In this document: positions 10,980-23,376 of the stretch, in pieces
How the letters are laid out: the number at the start of each line of letters is the position of its first letter
How positions within the stretch are numbered: position 1 is the stretch's first letter
Source of the DNA: Fasciolopsis buskii
Lineage: Eukaryota; Platyhelminthes; Trematoda; Plagiorchiida; Fasciolidae
NCBI GenBank assembly: GCA_008360955.1
Contig: LUCM01000194.1
Location: forward strand, 62,001-126,000
Direction: 5' to 3'
Length of the DNA: 64,000 nt
Made by a program: the position numbers and the translations under genes
Notes under the pieces: model-generated
Databases searched by the model: none
Told to the model about the DNA's origin: nothing
What the model saw: only the letters and a program-made list of their open reading frames with translations

Positions 10980-13769
10980 GTAGGTATAATACCACGAATA
11001 TAGCTAGTATTGATTATCCGGTCGCAGATGCGTATGCTGGTTGCATGCTCACGTCGGTAGCCATCATTTCATTGGATTTGCCTTTTGACATACTTGGTAT
11101 CATCACACCTCATCCGTGCCTATCTCTTTGCCGTTCACCTCATCGCTTGTCATTGGCTATTGATGATTGGCTGTTTGCTCACTCCCCGGTACGATTTCGC
11201 TTTGGTCGTTCTCCATTCTATTCACGGCTCGTTCGATACTGCTCTCGGAAATGGAAATGAAGTGTGGTCGCTATTATGCATCTGAAGTGAAATAATTCCC
11301 CCACTGTCTGGTTCTAAGTTTGTTTGTGGTCTGCTTACGAATCTTTATGTTCCACGATTTCGTATGAGCGCAACGGACAAGACACATTCGCCCCCCCCCC
11401 ACCCCAGCGACCAGATTGTCACGAGGACTATATGCAGGCATTGTCTTTTTGAGGCCGGGGTGGCTATCAACACGGCAATCCGGTGACAATGAATTTATAT
11501 CCTGCCACAGTACTTCATGCCCCGGCAGTCACACAACAATGTTCAATATGGGTCACATTTGTGATTTCCCATTCCAATCACTGGACAAAAAAATAAGGGA
11601 ATAATTGATTCCCGATTTCTCTCACCTTATGAGGCAACTAATACGAAACGTAGCATCTGCTGCTAAACCTGTTCGGACAGTGTACGGATTGGGATTTGGT
11701 TTGAACAGCTGGCTTATCGGAATGATTTTCGATTTGGCCAATATACAATCACTCAGTCGCGTCCTGATTTAGATAAACAAATCACGTGATGATGATTTAC
11801 TTCAAAATTATCACGAGTTAGAGTGTAATAATATTGTCTAGACGACAGTAGTCCGCTATTGCCTGCCATTGCCCATCAATTGGTAATTATATCCTAAATG
11901 GTTCGCACTTTTCTTGCCCAGTTCATACGGGCAATATAGTGATTCTTCTGGGCCTCGGGCACACTACTCTTTCATTACGGATGTGTTTTGCGTCTGGGCA
12001 TTCGGACGCCTATGAGTTTGACGGTTACTCAGTGGTCTACCATCATGGTCGACTTGGTGAATGAGTAAACCACCCGACTGTTTATTATGCAAAATCCAAT
12101 GATGCTGTTCATGAAAGTGACGTTCAGCATGGGTTTTCCTACACGAACGCGTTCTCCCCATGGTGTCCAGATTCGTTTCTGTTGATACGGTAGTTGAAAC
12201 AACTCGCTGAAGATTATCTCCAGTTTTCAACTCTTGGTATGCGCATCAGCTGATGGTTGTAGTATCCAATTATGGTCATCGATACCACATCTATCATGAT
12301 CTAATAACAAACGTATTGCGGACTATTGAGCTGGATGGATTCGCCTGACGGAATGGACTCTGCATCTTAAACGGAACAGATGATAGCCGCTTGAGATTCC
12401 TTGTGCAAAAAGATCCCGATGGGTTTTTGTCAAATGATAATTTGCAATTCGGATAATAATTCTGTAGACCGGTTATTTTCTCGCCCATGACGTTCGTGTT
12501 ATCGAACGCATGCCTGTACCGTCGAGTGATTACTTTGGTAACCTCACATACAGTCTTCTCTCGTTTTGTTAGTATGGAGTAAGGAATAACTTGTGTATGA
12601 CTGGCTAATCTTTCCAATGGTACATGCAATCACTCGGGTCTCGTCGTTACCTCGTACCTATCCCTGCACCCGTTCACCTCGTGTTACACTGATTTCCCAT
12701 TGTCATCTTTTCCCTCTCCACTAGCTGCAAATGTCATCCATTTGTTTGTCCGAGTTATACGTGTTTCTCCATTCCCAACTCATTTCAGCCCGTGACCCTT
12801 CCAAATGTGCATATAACTGAATTAAAAATGCGCATGTTATCGAATTCGCAAAATCTCATTCTGCCCCTAACCCCCTTCACAATTCGATCTTTTTTGACAG
12901 GACAAACAGGTATGCCTCTCTATTTGCGTCACACACACACACACACACACACGCACACGTCACCTTCCACCAACCGAACACTCGAATGTGATCATGACTC
13001 ATCTGATCCCTTTCATCTGTTGAAGTGAAGTGGTTCATCTTTCTCTCTGTATGTGTCTGTCTACGTCTGTGTTTGTTTGCATTTGTGATATTCACATCCA
13101 TGGTCGTGAACGTGCACTCAAACGAAAGTGTCAGAGTGAAGCTCAAACACGTGACCACCAGTTGTTCGTGTAGTCCTCATATCGGTGTGTGTGTGTGTAT
13201 GCGTGTTTGTGTTCATCTATGTAATCTGCAACGTGGTGCACATATTGTTCATTCAAAAGGCCCCCGTATTTTCCCAGCTATTAAACTGGCACTACACAAG
13301 GAATCCCCCCTGTAAGCAGCGAAAACCGTGGCCTCACAGAAACTCATTGAGCGGTCGGAAATATACGCTATCCTAAATGCGGACATGTCGGTTGATATAT
13401 TTTGCACAAATCTGGATACAGACGGTGTGCCATCGGTATCATGGCGAAGGATGAAAGCAATCAGCAAAAAGAAGAAGAAACAATACGTAGAGTTCACAAC
13501 ACGCGCTAGTAGTTCTATTCCCCATTTTCACATCACCAGGGATCTACGGGTTCTCTGCTGGTTTGGGATTATCCGGTTGCCCAAACCGAAGTAGAGGATT
13601 GACTTAGGGCATCTTCTCCCGAGCCTTTGACCAAATGGCCTAACGCACAAGCAAACAGGACAATCTGAGGATCACGCAACCCATTAGAGGTCGATAACTG
13701 ATTGTTCAGTTCATGCGCCCTTCGGATGAGGCTAGACATCTTGGGTGCCCAGTACACCCTTTCACTATG
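10980..13769. other. Ferlin intron, left part; simple repeats only
   Basis: This belongs to the intron between the C2C exons and exon 2. It holds a poly-C run near 11393-11404, a (CA)n tract at 12930-12952 and TG-rich sequence near 13183-13210. Two antisense open stretches (11964-12230 and 12294-12629) have no recognisable product. No further copy of the C2C exon was seen. Confidence 0.5.
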
Positions 13770-14080
13770 GAAGCCAGGGAGCGCATAGCCGTGTGCTTCG
13801 TCCGCCTCCCGTGGATGGTTTGGAATCAGGGCTTAACTAACTTCTCTGGACTGATTATCAATAATCAGTCAGCCCGGTGGAGGGCGTCGGGCGTTCGCTT
13901 TCGTCCAGTCACTTTTGTAGGAACACCAAAGCCACGAGAAAGCAGTACGTATGACTTTCTCAGCAGAGGCTATTTGAGACGCCGGTCACTTGCGGTCATT
14001 TCGAGAGGCGTTCAGGGCGATTAGCCAACTCAGAGCCTGATGCACACTTCCGGCCATGCTGAAACACTTGAGGGCTCCTA
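13770..14080 (+). repeat. Dispersed repeat of about 310 bp, copy 1
   Basis: This segment matches 56216-56521 in direct orientation over its whole length, including the shared blocks TCTGGACTGATTATCAA, CCCGGTGGAGGGCG, GGCTATTTGAGACGCC and CTCAGA(G/C)CCTGATGCACAC. It contains a hairpin at 13849-13870 with 10-bp perfect arms (GACTGATTAT / ATAATCAGTC) and a 2-nt loop; copy 2 keeps the outer 7 bp of each arm. A translated open stretch runs across it, but the second copy is interrupted, so it is treated as a transposon fragment. The family is unidentified; at the second locus it abuts a Penelope-like segment. Confidence 0.75.
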
Positions 14081-16278
14081 ATAAGCAAGGCTGGACAGAA
14101 CCAGATTTTCCACTGACGAAGTAGACCTCCAATTTTTGATGGCCTGAGTCCAGCCCGATGTTCTGGCCTCAGTTTGTAACATGTACAGTACTCGATCGAA
14201 GGTGATGAAGTACAGCATTTTGTTGACCCCCCAGTATCGACTTGGCATCGCATCCAAGTAGCTCGGTTCAGTGAATGGAACAGAAAGGCTCGAAGTTCGC
14301 GAGACCGAGAACAGTTTGATGGTACACCTGTGCTATTCATTCCTCAAAACCTGGAGCTACTGTCGGTGCTATCCATGTGGGCTGTGCATGTCACAATACT
14401 ATTGTTGAAGTTCGTTCGTAAGTCCAATAGTTTCATCATACCAATGTCGTCCTCACCTGTGTGATTGTGTATAGATGTGTGTGTGTGTGTGGGTGTGTAT
14501 AGGGTTGAGGTGGATGCTGGTGTTCATGTGTTTGTAATTCCCGCGCGCGAGTAACCGGTGCATTTCAAGCATGATTGTTCATTGTGTGCTTAAATTTTAA
14601 AACCGATCCATTTTCTACTTTATCTTCACAGAGAAAAAAATTCTGCAGATATGTACGGAACTGCCACTTTATTTTCTCATCCGGTAGAAAGTTTTGCAGG
14701 CTGGGTTGCACCAATTGACACCATGTTCTGTCAAATTCACTTTAATTTTGATTCTCCAATGCTGATGTTAATATTTTGTCTGGTTCCGTGAACCGTTTGT
14801 TTGTTTCTGGTCTCGGTATAAGTTCCGTCGTTTTTTCGCCCTCTACATCATCATCATCATCATCACCATTTTTAACGTCGAATAACTTAAATTTCTAATG
14901 TCGATTGATAACTTCGGCAAGCACTATCGTGATAAACGTGAGCTAATGCTGGCAATCGTTCGGCCCACACTAGTGTTGATCGCCTTAGTGGCCAATTGGT
15001 CAGTCTCTGAAATCGAGTTCTCGTTGGGACAATATTGACGGAGACCCTGTTGTCAAATTTGTTTCCGGCAAGCATGAACTGTCGAAAGTCGTCCTGTGTC
15101 ACCAGTATTTAGAATCTTTATTTCTGCTTCCTCGACATGTGTTTCACCAGCCGAATTCTTGTTATTCGTGATCGCTAAAAGCTATTGATTTGATAGTTCT
15201 TCGATTTGGGACCGAAGCGACATGCATCGTGTTTAGGACCTCGGGATCCCGACATCGCAGTCAGTAAGAAAACAAGTTCAATAGATCCGGGATCTCGTAA
15301 TCCAATCCGAATACCGATATGTTTACGATCCTATAATCGTCCTGTTTGTAACGAAAGACTATTTACAAAAATCGATTTACCTCTTCTGTATCTCGAATTT
15401 GATGCGGCCGGCGGTGATCAAATCAGCTACTTTCCGCCAACCGGGCAAATCTTCTGAATAGCAATCTATTTTGATCATAGCTCTCGAACCATGCAAGTAT
15501 TCTTGTTACTAAGGTTTACACTCTGGCATAAAATCACCTATTCCTAGGGGCAGTGTTCTATTCTCTTATTCGTGTTATTTCATTCCGTAAAACATATTGG
15601 ACGCCCGTGTTGTTTTTGCAATTACCCATGAACAATCAAGTCTTAACCAGTGCAGTCACAGAATTTAGGATTTGTTCATTCTACCCGAACAAAAATGACT
15701 GCTGTCTTTGAAAATCGATTCGTGAAATCGTCGTATTGGATTGAAAAACTACGAACAGACGAGGGAAAATTGTCCGTTTTTTGAAGCGAAAATGAGAATC
15801 TCTGCTATCCGCATGTGTTTAGACCATCTCTCATCGATCAATAGTCGTTGTTCTGGACTGGTCAAAACCTCCTTTTTCCGTGAGCCGTGCATCCATTTCC
15901 CATGATTTTCAGATAATTGAGGCTGACTGAAACGGGGACACTTAGCTCAAATCACTATGACAATGACTTTCGCAGCTAACATCTCGTGTAAGATCGATCA
16001 CCATTTATGCACCGTTTTGGTTTCTTTTTGGAGGTTTTTTTCGGTTATTTTTCCAAATCTGCAGGTCGCTTATTATTGATGTGCATTCGGCAAAATATCC
16101 CCACCCAAATTCTTTTATTGCGTTTTCGGGTTTTTTACCATCGCTATACATCACACAGCCCTCTTCTTCTCTGTCTGATTGCTCCGGTCTAGTGGCTATT
16201 CGTTCCATACACAAATTTTACGCTGTACAGGTCTGTCCTATCTATTTCTGTTCAATTTACATGGGTTTTGGTCTGCAG
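14081..16278. other. Ferlin intron; simple repeats only
   Basis: This is the remainder of the intron preceding exon 2. A (TG)n tract lies at about 14476-14500 and a (CAT)n tract at about 14845-14868. No recognisable exon, RNA gene or transposon was found. The last 40 bases form a pyrimidine-rich acceptor region for exon 2. Confidence 0.5.
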
Positions 16279-16496
16279 GATTCCTGCCCACATTTGGGCC
16301 TTGTTTCATCAATCTGTACGGCTCCCCTCGGGAGTACTCGGATATGCCGAACAAATTTGAGTCGTTAAATTTGGGCAAAGGAGATGGTGCCGCCTATCGT
16401 GGTCGTGTGCTTTTGGAAGTGCGAACCGAACTGCTCTCGGACCCGGTGGCGAACGAGGTTCGCGCGATCGACAACGATTCTGTCGCCAGAGTTCAG
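16279..16496 (+). CDS. Ferlin exon 2: C2C-FerA linker
   Basis: This 218-nt exon lies between GGTCTGCAG and CAG|GTATGT, phase 1 in and phase 0 out. It encodes the strongly conserved ferlin linker after C2C: GFLPTFGPCFINLYGSPRE, then LNLGKGDGAAYRGRVLLEV. In dysferlin and myoferlin the corresponding stretch has the same FLPTFGPC, NLYGSPRE and GKGEGVAYRGR words, so the family call is secure. The first codon is completed by the terminal G of exon 1a or 1b, giving the expected glycine in either isoform. No truncation or frameshift is seen. Confidence 0.95.
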
Positions 16497-16738
16497 GTAT
16501 GTGAACAACTTTGTATGCACATACGCTAGATCCAACTCCATCTTTTACAATTACGTATATTTTTAGTCAGTAGTATGTACACGGATATACAGAGCCCCCG
16601 GAAGCATACATTTGGTTTCGAGGTCATTTCCGTCCATCAGGTATGAGTGCCTGGTACTCCTCGGTCAACTCATCAATGTACTTGGACATTTCGGTTCGAA
16701 GTTCTCATCAGAATCTGGTTTGTCTGATAGAAGTGTGA

Positions 16739-16757
16739 ATATATATATATATATATA
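16739..16757. repeat. (AT)n microsatellite
   Basis: An uninterrupted run of AT dinucleotides in the intron after ferlin exon 2. Confidence 0.9.
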
Positions 16758-17103
16758 CTTCATGGATAAAGTTTTACCTCGTTATACACCTTACTCAGCT
16801 CACTTCTTGAGGTTGGTTGACGGCAGTAGTTGACTATCACGATGGACGGCTTGTTTGTCAGCCACCTGAGTAAATCGAAGACATTCTCGGACGTAACATA
16901 CACAGCTATGCTACCATGTCATTGTGGGTAGTAGCAGGTTACACGTCACAAGAGACTGTTCATAGTAAGGTATCATTGCTCAACTAACAGTGAAGTAACC
17001 ACTAGAGTACTGTACAGCCTCGGACTTCAGCCGTACTGGTCAGCAGTTGATAGGTGCTATGTCACGTGTTGAAGTTCAAAAAACTGTTGAGACCCTGTCC
17101 GAC

Positions 17104-17225
17104 TAGGGTAATGACCAAGTCGTTCGACTCACGGTCGTTCTTCTCGGTTTGGAGCGAACTGGTTTTCCTTACCGCTGCTTACTAGGAAGGATGAAGCAGA
17201 TGTATACCTCGCCCATGTTTTCTGA
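17104..17225 (+). repeat. tRNA-like SINE, family 2, diverged copy
   Basis: The order AATGACCAAGTCGTTCGACTC, then a degraded B-box region, then TACTAGGAAGGATGAAGCAGATG, follows the family-2 copies at 55.1 and 45.7 kb. It is heavily mutated. It lies in the ferlin intron between exons 2 and 3. Confidence 0.5.
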
Positions 17226-18367
17226 CTGATGAATTGGCTGTTGACAACGTTTAAAATGGTATTTCGTTTGCTCCATTAGACGGCACTCTTACAGACCCGA
17301 CCGAGTTGCAACGATTCCGACATAAATTATTAGTTCAACTTTGACCAATGGACCACACAAATAAGCGATATCGTACTTTGAAAAATAGTGAAATCGTGAC
17401 ATTGTCAAATGGGAATTGTTACGCTTGACTGAGTAGTCCAACTCGTGACGACTGAACAACAAAATTCGTTCTTCTGTGTCATTCACCACCTGAGATTGAT
17501 TCATTTTCCGTCGCAAAAACGTCTTTTTCGCACCATTATGAACGCAAACTTGGACGAAATGAATGGACAATTGTGAATGCGCATGAATGCGTCGGAAATA
17601 CAGGAGAAACATGTCCAATCGTGGTGTCGATGTTTACCGTTTTTTTTCCAGACTAATACGAGGAAAACCTGGCAACTATATGCACGAGAACACGTTGCAC
17701 GGCAGAGTATTTCTCCTTCCCCTTCCTTCCCACTTGATTATCAATCACTCGAGAACGAAATTGCAAATCTCTGGGTGTCAGTTGGCTCCACTATCGTCTT
17801 CTATCATTAGGTCGTTATCTCGTTTATTAATCAGCCTATTTTGGTCTGCCCAAATTAGTTCCATATGAGCGGGGCACATTTGCAGCTCGTGGACCCAAGG
17901 TAGGCTGAAAATCTGTTCACATGTGCACGCTTCATCACTCATCCATCCCTCATCCATTCTTTTCCCCTACTAAACCTTTTTGTTCGAGTCCTACTTTCTA
18001 CTAGATCTAATCAGTCTGATAAAGTTGGATGATGAAGAACTACCAGAAACGAGCTTCTTCATGAGTCTGTTTTGTTCCCGATAACTTGCGCATCGAATTC
18101 CGGCTGTGAAAGTTTGTCTGAATGGACACGAGAGTATCGGGTGCGCATACCTGAGGAACGACACTAACCGTGTAATCGGTCGTATGCTTCCGGAAAATAT
18201 TTAGTTCATCCATCCATATGCGAAACTTACTACTGAGAAGAAAAAAATATTTTGTCTGAATGGGTTTGTAATATTGTACACGGGTTTTCTCATACACCGA
18301 CAGACGACCGCGTATTCAACTCGATTTTTAATATGGATTCATATCTTTTGGATAATCTTAATTACAG

Positions 18368-18673
18368 AAAGTTTTAAGAAGACGGCGATTCCGGGTGCAC
18401 GCTGCTTTCCTCTCAGCTTCACTCATCCCCGGTGAAAAAGACTCACCTATCCAATTCGAGGTCAGTGTCGGGAACTATGGGAATATATTGGACGATTCAG
18501 TACCACCTTGTGCGTCCACAACACCGCCAACCAATCCAGTTTACGATGGCGTCGCTTACAGCTACCTCCCATGGGGTGAGGACAAACCCATGTGTTTGCT
18601 CGAATCACACTGGGAAGATGTGACCTATCGAATGTGCGCGGTAAATGTGTTACTCAAAGCGGCAGATCGAATG
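18368..18673 (+). CDS. Ferlin exon 3: linker into FerA
   Basis: This 306-nt exon (102 codons) is phase 0 at both ends, from an ATTACAG acceptor to ATG|GTGAGT. It starts KVLRRRRFRVHAAF, equivalent to the KYLRRRKYSLFAAF segment of vertebrate ferlins. It continues with IQFEVSVGNYGN, YLPWGEDKP and WEDVTYRM, all conserved landmarks of this region. The gene reads without interruption. Vertebrate and worm sequences share the order and spacing of these words, so no exon appears to be missing between exons 2 and 3. Confidence 0.95.
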
Positions 18674-20394
18674 GTGAGTCACTTTTCATGTGTCCTGTCA
18701 ATTTGATCGCTGTCAACTGAATCCAGTTTTTGCATTTTGTTTACAACACTGTTTCTTACCTGTCGATAAAGATAAAACGTTTGGCAAAGTGAATACCATT
18801 CCCGTTAGGCATGGATTTAATCGACAGGCTGACAAACTGACGGACGAACGAATAGAATGACAAATCCGTGTTAATTTTCATGCACCAATCTGTCTCTTTT
18901 TTCTGCTGATTTGGTCTCATCCGGGAGGCATCGTCCAGAAAAGATTCTAGGAATGCAACAAGGTGGCTTGAACTTCTAAACCTCATTTAGTGAAAATATT
19001 GGACGGGTTTCATTACTGCCCTAGAATGAGGTATTTCACATTCCACTGGGTCTGATCCGCTGACTAATGCTTCTGTACCTTTCCGTTTTTAATATCGACT
19101 GACTACATCCATTCATTCATCCATCCCTCTTCGGTGAGTAATGTGCACTGAGGTATTCTGTCCGTAGTTCGTATATGCAAACACTCATTCAATATGCCTA
19201 TTATTTATAATTTTTGTCCTCTGACGTGTATTTTATTTTTCTCCAATCTCGATCTACACGTCCAGTTCCCAATACCGAACATTTGATTGTCTTGCCGGAC
19301 CAATTTCAATATTGTCCCCGCATTTAGTCTGATCACTTGTCTGTATCACGTGTTTTCACCTTGAAGGTTTGTCCTATTCCTGCTTAACTATTGTTAAGAT
19401 TTGTTTTAATTTGGTTTTATCATTGTCAGCACAATGATGCGGATTCGTCTCTTGTTTTGACTGGATCCGCTTTATTCTTCGGTACCCTCAATTAGCTCAG
19501 AACAAGAAATCACAGCCTTTTCGGCGGAAATTCAACTTTCACCTCAAAGTCCAACATACACATCCTTACGTTTAACCACCAACCCCAACAAACAACAAGA
19601 CACCAAAATCTTCGAAAGTGCCTAAATTGCGTATTTATCATCCTCCTGCTTTGATTAGGGTCCGTAGAATTGCAGTAGGTCCTCGAATGAGTCTGTAGCG
19701 AAATGAAATTCCCAATGTCACATGAACAACAGCCGATAGTTGATTGTATGCCGACCTATTCCCCTCCCAAACAGCTGATCTCTTGCCACTTGTTCATCAC
19801 GTGACCAGCTGTTCTAGCACGATTATTATGTTTGGTCCAAACCCGGTATTTCAGCGTAGCCTCGCCTCGATCCGGTCAAGTAATGCACCGATGTACTAAA
19901 AATTCGAAATTCAAGTTAACAAAATGTTTTGGAGCATATTAAACAGTTTGTAAAGCTTATTGACCTGTTGACCTGAACGGGATGAGTTCTTGCTCAGGTG
20001 AATGACAATTTCCACCGGTCTCCTGCCTGCATTTGAAATCCCACAGGTAGACTTTGGAAAATTTTGCTCCTTGATAACAGCTTGTCAATGAAGTTGCACA
20101 ATTTCGAATGAGAATTGAAACGAGTTAGACACAATAGATCATTTCACCTCAACCCAAACGGTCATTTTCCATTTTTATCGTCTCAAATCATCTAGTATAT
20201 CATGTTCCATACGCTCGTAGGCCGTGCGTTGTCGAATCGACTTGTGTCTGTCACTTCAGTGTATACCCAACGATGCTCCCTTTACACACATTAGAACCGT
20301 AATTCCATATATTTCGTAGTTGTATGGATACCGTTTATCGAACCTCCATAATGTGTCTGGTTTGCAACTAAACATGGTAGCATGTGCCCAGTGT

Positions 20395-20573
20395 ATTGTC
20401 GGTGGCGATCAAGTGGACTTGGTCATCGCGATTGGACATGAAGGTCGCGGGTTCGAATCGTCCCACTGCCGGCCAATTTTCCCCGTTTGGAAGTCTTCTG
20501 TTGGTTACAGTCATCTTCCTGGAAATGATATACATCGTCACTTCATTAAGAAATCAAATAAAAGATAAAAAAG
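20395..20573 (+). repeat. tRNA-derived SINE, family 1, copy 3
   Basis: It shows GGTGGCGATCAAGTGGAC (A-box region), GGTCGCGGGTTCGAATCG (B box) and CCACTGCCGGCCAA. The body block containing TTGGAAGTCTTCTGTTGG and the tail ATAAAAGATAAAAAAGAC follow. It is intronic, in the same orientation as the ferlin gene. Confidence 0.85.
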
Positions 20574-20995
20574 ACAACAGATTTGTGAGCAGAAACTGGA
20601 AAGACCGGGTATTTGTGAACGGTTCATGGATAAATCCAGGTCCGAGTTAGACAATTTTTTGTCGTCCATGTTCAGGCAATCTCCCCGAGCTGTGCCCGGT
20701 TAGGTTATAATTCACGTTTCTCGAAACATGTGAACACTTCGGCCTGAATGTACGAGTTTGTTTATCTTTCGCTTTCTAAACATTCAGAAATTTTGTGTGC
20801 ACAATTTTCTGATCCATCCGTAGTTCGACGTGATTGGATGATGGAGAGACGCACGAGGTCACGGCATTTGATTTTTTTTGAGTAGCAGTCGACAGATCGG
20901 GGTCGGAAGTGTTTAACTTTTTACTGTCGTCGTTTAATTCCACTAGTGCGAGATATGGGCTTGGTTTTTCTGTCCAAACCGCGTTTGGGGGGCAT

Positions 20996-21062
20996 GGCCT
21001 AAGGGTTCACGTCTAGGATTAGAAGAACAAGTTTTCCGGTGATTCAATCCAGGATTACTCAC
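20996..21062 (+). repeat. tRNA-like segment, possible third SINE family
   Basis: GGGGGGCATGGCCTAAGGG resembles a tRNA 5' end with an A box. GGTGATTCAATCCAGG resembles a degenerate B box about 45 nt later. It does not fold into a full cloverleaf by eye and no second copy was seen in the window, so this is tentative. Confidence 0.25.
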
Positions 21063-22075
21063 AATGGAATCACTTGCCTTCAGGATAGTTAACAATGGAT
21101 AGCGTCGTTCATGCGAAGCTCAAATATGTGCGCCAAAACCGAGCGCAGTTAGGGAATCAAAATTTCATCTTGGCCAGCGAGATGTCAGTAGCTGAACTTT
21201 GATAAAAGCTGATGCAGGTTAGTGATGACACCGTGTACGTGGAACCTTAATCGGGCTAGCGACAGAATTCACGCATATGCGCGGTCAATGAGGCTTAGCC
21301 GTTTCCAGATCTACGTCATATTAGTTGAATATCAATCCGTTTTAGCGCTGATTAACTTATAGTTAACAATTAGCAAGCAATAGCTATGCAAACTAGGTAA
21401 TTGATCTTGCGAAGAGCACCCCAGACTATGCAGTGAATGTGATCTGTGTCTGCTGATCTCGATCGGGTGTGAACTGGACTCGGAGCCACCAGTCCGATTG
21501 AGAGGCATTTAAATTCTGTGTTCAGATTTGGACATTGACCGATGAACCACATCGTGCTCGATCAAGATCCATGGAATTGATCGTAAAGAGCATGATTGTC
21601 TCTTTGGGGATCAAAGTCTATCTCATTTCAAGTGTGTACAATGCTGTGTTTGCATGTTCGTGTGTGAACACGGGCAGAATCAGTTCGGCCGCAACGGAAG
21701 GCCATTCATGCCCAGTTCTCTTACCGTTTCTGACTTTTTCATTTACGCCAGTGGGTACAGATGAATAGACCGCATTAGTCCAATACACAATCTACAAGAT
21801 GTCATCAACTGATTCCACCAAAGCAGATACTAGAATTGACCTCTGCGTACTACCAGGATATGGGACTGACCTTGGGCACCATACATTTCGATTGAGGCAC
21901 CCGTGTATGTACCTGACAACAAGCACCACAATAAAAGTGTCAAATATTTGAACGAGGTGATCGGAAATGAGTTCTCCATTTCCTGTCGCATTATTCTTAC
22001 ACGCGTATTTCTCTGTTCATCCAAGTAAGAATGTCTGAACACGAGACCAATTCCTCCCTCCTCCCGCCGCCACAG

Positions 22076-22182
22076 ACCAACAGTATCGCACGTGTTCAAC
22101 TGTCCGTGAAAAATGATTTCCCGTTGGAACAACAAGCTCGTGATGTCATTGATGCACTCGATCAATTCATTTTGGACTGCTC
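22076..22182 (+). CDS. Ferlin exon 4: first FerA helix
   Basis: This 107-nt exon is phase 0 in and phase 2 out, from a CGCCACAG acceptor to TC|GTAAGT. It reads TNSIARVQLSVKNDF followed by EQQARDVIDALDQFILDCS. This matches the start of the FerA four-helix region in length and character (dysferlin has a QVHLALKAQ...LTDELIAGCS segment). The serine at the end is completed by the first base of exon 5. The phases agree with both neighbours, which is the strongest support, because the sequence itself is only moderately conserved. Confidence 0.85.
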
Positions 22183-22492
22183 GTAAGTTGTTTTATCCTA
22201 TTAACTTTTTCATTTTCATTAATACGTCTCTAAGGATTACAATGAAGTAGCGAACTGGGCTGTTTCTGGTAACTTTTTGATCTGACTAACACAATTGCAT
22301 AAATGGAGAATTTCGAATATCCGTACAACGCGGAAAAAAATTGGTTTGGGAAATATTTTTTGGTCAAATTATGGTTAAGTGTCCAAAACAACTCTGCTAT
22401 GGTTTCGATAATGGAACATCGGAATGGATTTGTACTAGTCCCCCTTAATTCTTGTTCATTTCCACTAAGTGGATTATTTGAAGCATCATACA

Positions 22493-22801
22493 TCATTTGA
22501 ATTGTCTTGTCGGTTCTGGGCCACGGGAGTTGAAAGGACTTGTCAAATCATTGTTCCCGGCAAATGGATGGTTTGCGAAACCCACGGCTGCCACGGTTCC
22601 CGGATATGTCGGCGACGAAACGGTCGAAGTAAATTTTGCGGAGCCCAGTAAATTTATTTTGACCTCATCTTTGTCAATCTTTAGTTCCTCATCGGTAAGG
22701 TGCTCTCTGAACGCACTGGAGAGATGATCTTCACGGTTCTTGAGCCCAACCATGCGGGCTTTTGACCCTTGATTCGCTTCGAAAATCGCCTTCTCGTACA
22801 A
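22493..22801 (-). CDS. Unidentified antisense ORF, 102 codons
   Basis: The ORF reads on the strand opposite the ferlin gene, inside intron 4. Its composition is protein-like, with REDHLSSAFREHLTDEELK and TVAAVGFANHPFAGNND as examples, but no domain or family is recognised. The + strand is also open over most of the same stretch, which weakens the case. It could be a transposon fragment or chance. Confidence 0.15.
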   Translation of the reverse strand: MYEKAIFEANQGSKARMVGLKNREDHLSSAFREHLTDEELKIDKDEVKINLLGSAKFTSTVSSPTYPGTVAAVGFANHPFAGNNDLTSPFNSRGPEPTRQFK

Positions 22802-23338
22802 ACAAACAAAGAATACGTTTTCATGGGTTAGGTTGCGATAGGCAATTTATCGTGGAAATTCACGCAAATCTTTTTGTGAGATATTGAATTTTCGACAGCA
22901 TACTGGCCGCTCCCCATGTGCGACCGATAGCCTTTTCCGAGCGTCTTGTCGTTAATTCGGGCGCCAAGTCACCGAGGATGAGTAATCGTGTGTATGGTCC
23001 TTCTTTTTCCAATGGGCAGTGTATGTATGTACACGAAATTTCGCTCGCATATTTGTTTTTCTCGACAATTCGTCTCGCTAATTATTTGCCATCAGAATTT
23101 TTCAATCCACCCTAATTCTGCCGTAGTTATTACGCTATGCACAAGAGGTTTGACCAATTATGGTCTATGCTTCACACAAGTGGTCTGGTCCACCTAAGTG
23201 TCTTGTATGCTGACTGACAGAAAGTACGGTGGTTGCGTCTTTACCGGGTTGTGTATATAAAAAATAAAGTTAGTTATTCTTTTACCTCTGTCGTGATATT
23301 CATCGTGTCATGAGTCCGGTTGAAGTTACCCGATTGCT

Positions 23339-23340
<2 letters not shown>

Positions 23341-23373
<33 letters not shown>
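23341..23373. repeat. (TA)n microsatellite
   Basis: An uninterrupted 33-nt run of TA dinucleotides within ferlin intron 4. Confidence 0.95.

Positions 23374-23376
<3 letters not shown>

Larger units (their letters stand above)
18674..22075. other. Ferlin intron 3 with one family-1 SINE
   Basis: Apart from the SINE at 20.4 kb and a weak tRNA-like segment near 21.0 kb, no gene or mobile element is recognised. The terminal portion around 22050-22075 is pyrimidine- and C-rich and ends in CGCCACAG, the acceptor of exon 4. An antisense open stretch over exon 4 is a shadow. Confidence 0.5.

Noticed and set aside
17839..17897. Extra exon between ferlin exons 2 and 3 (acceptor AAATTAG, donor AAG|GTAGGC)
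   Set aside because: Its length would break the phase between exons 2 and 3, which already join seamlessly with respect to known ferlins.
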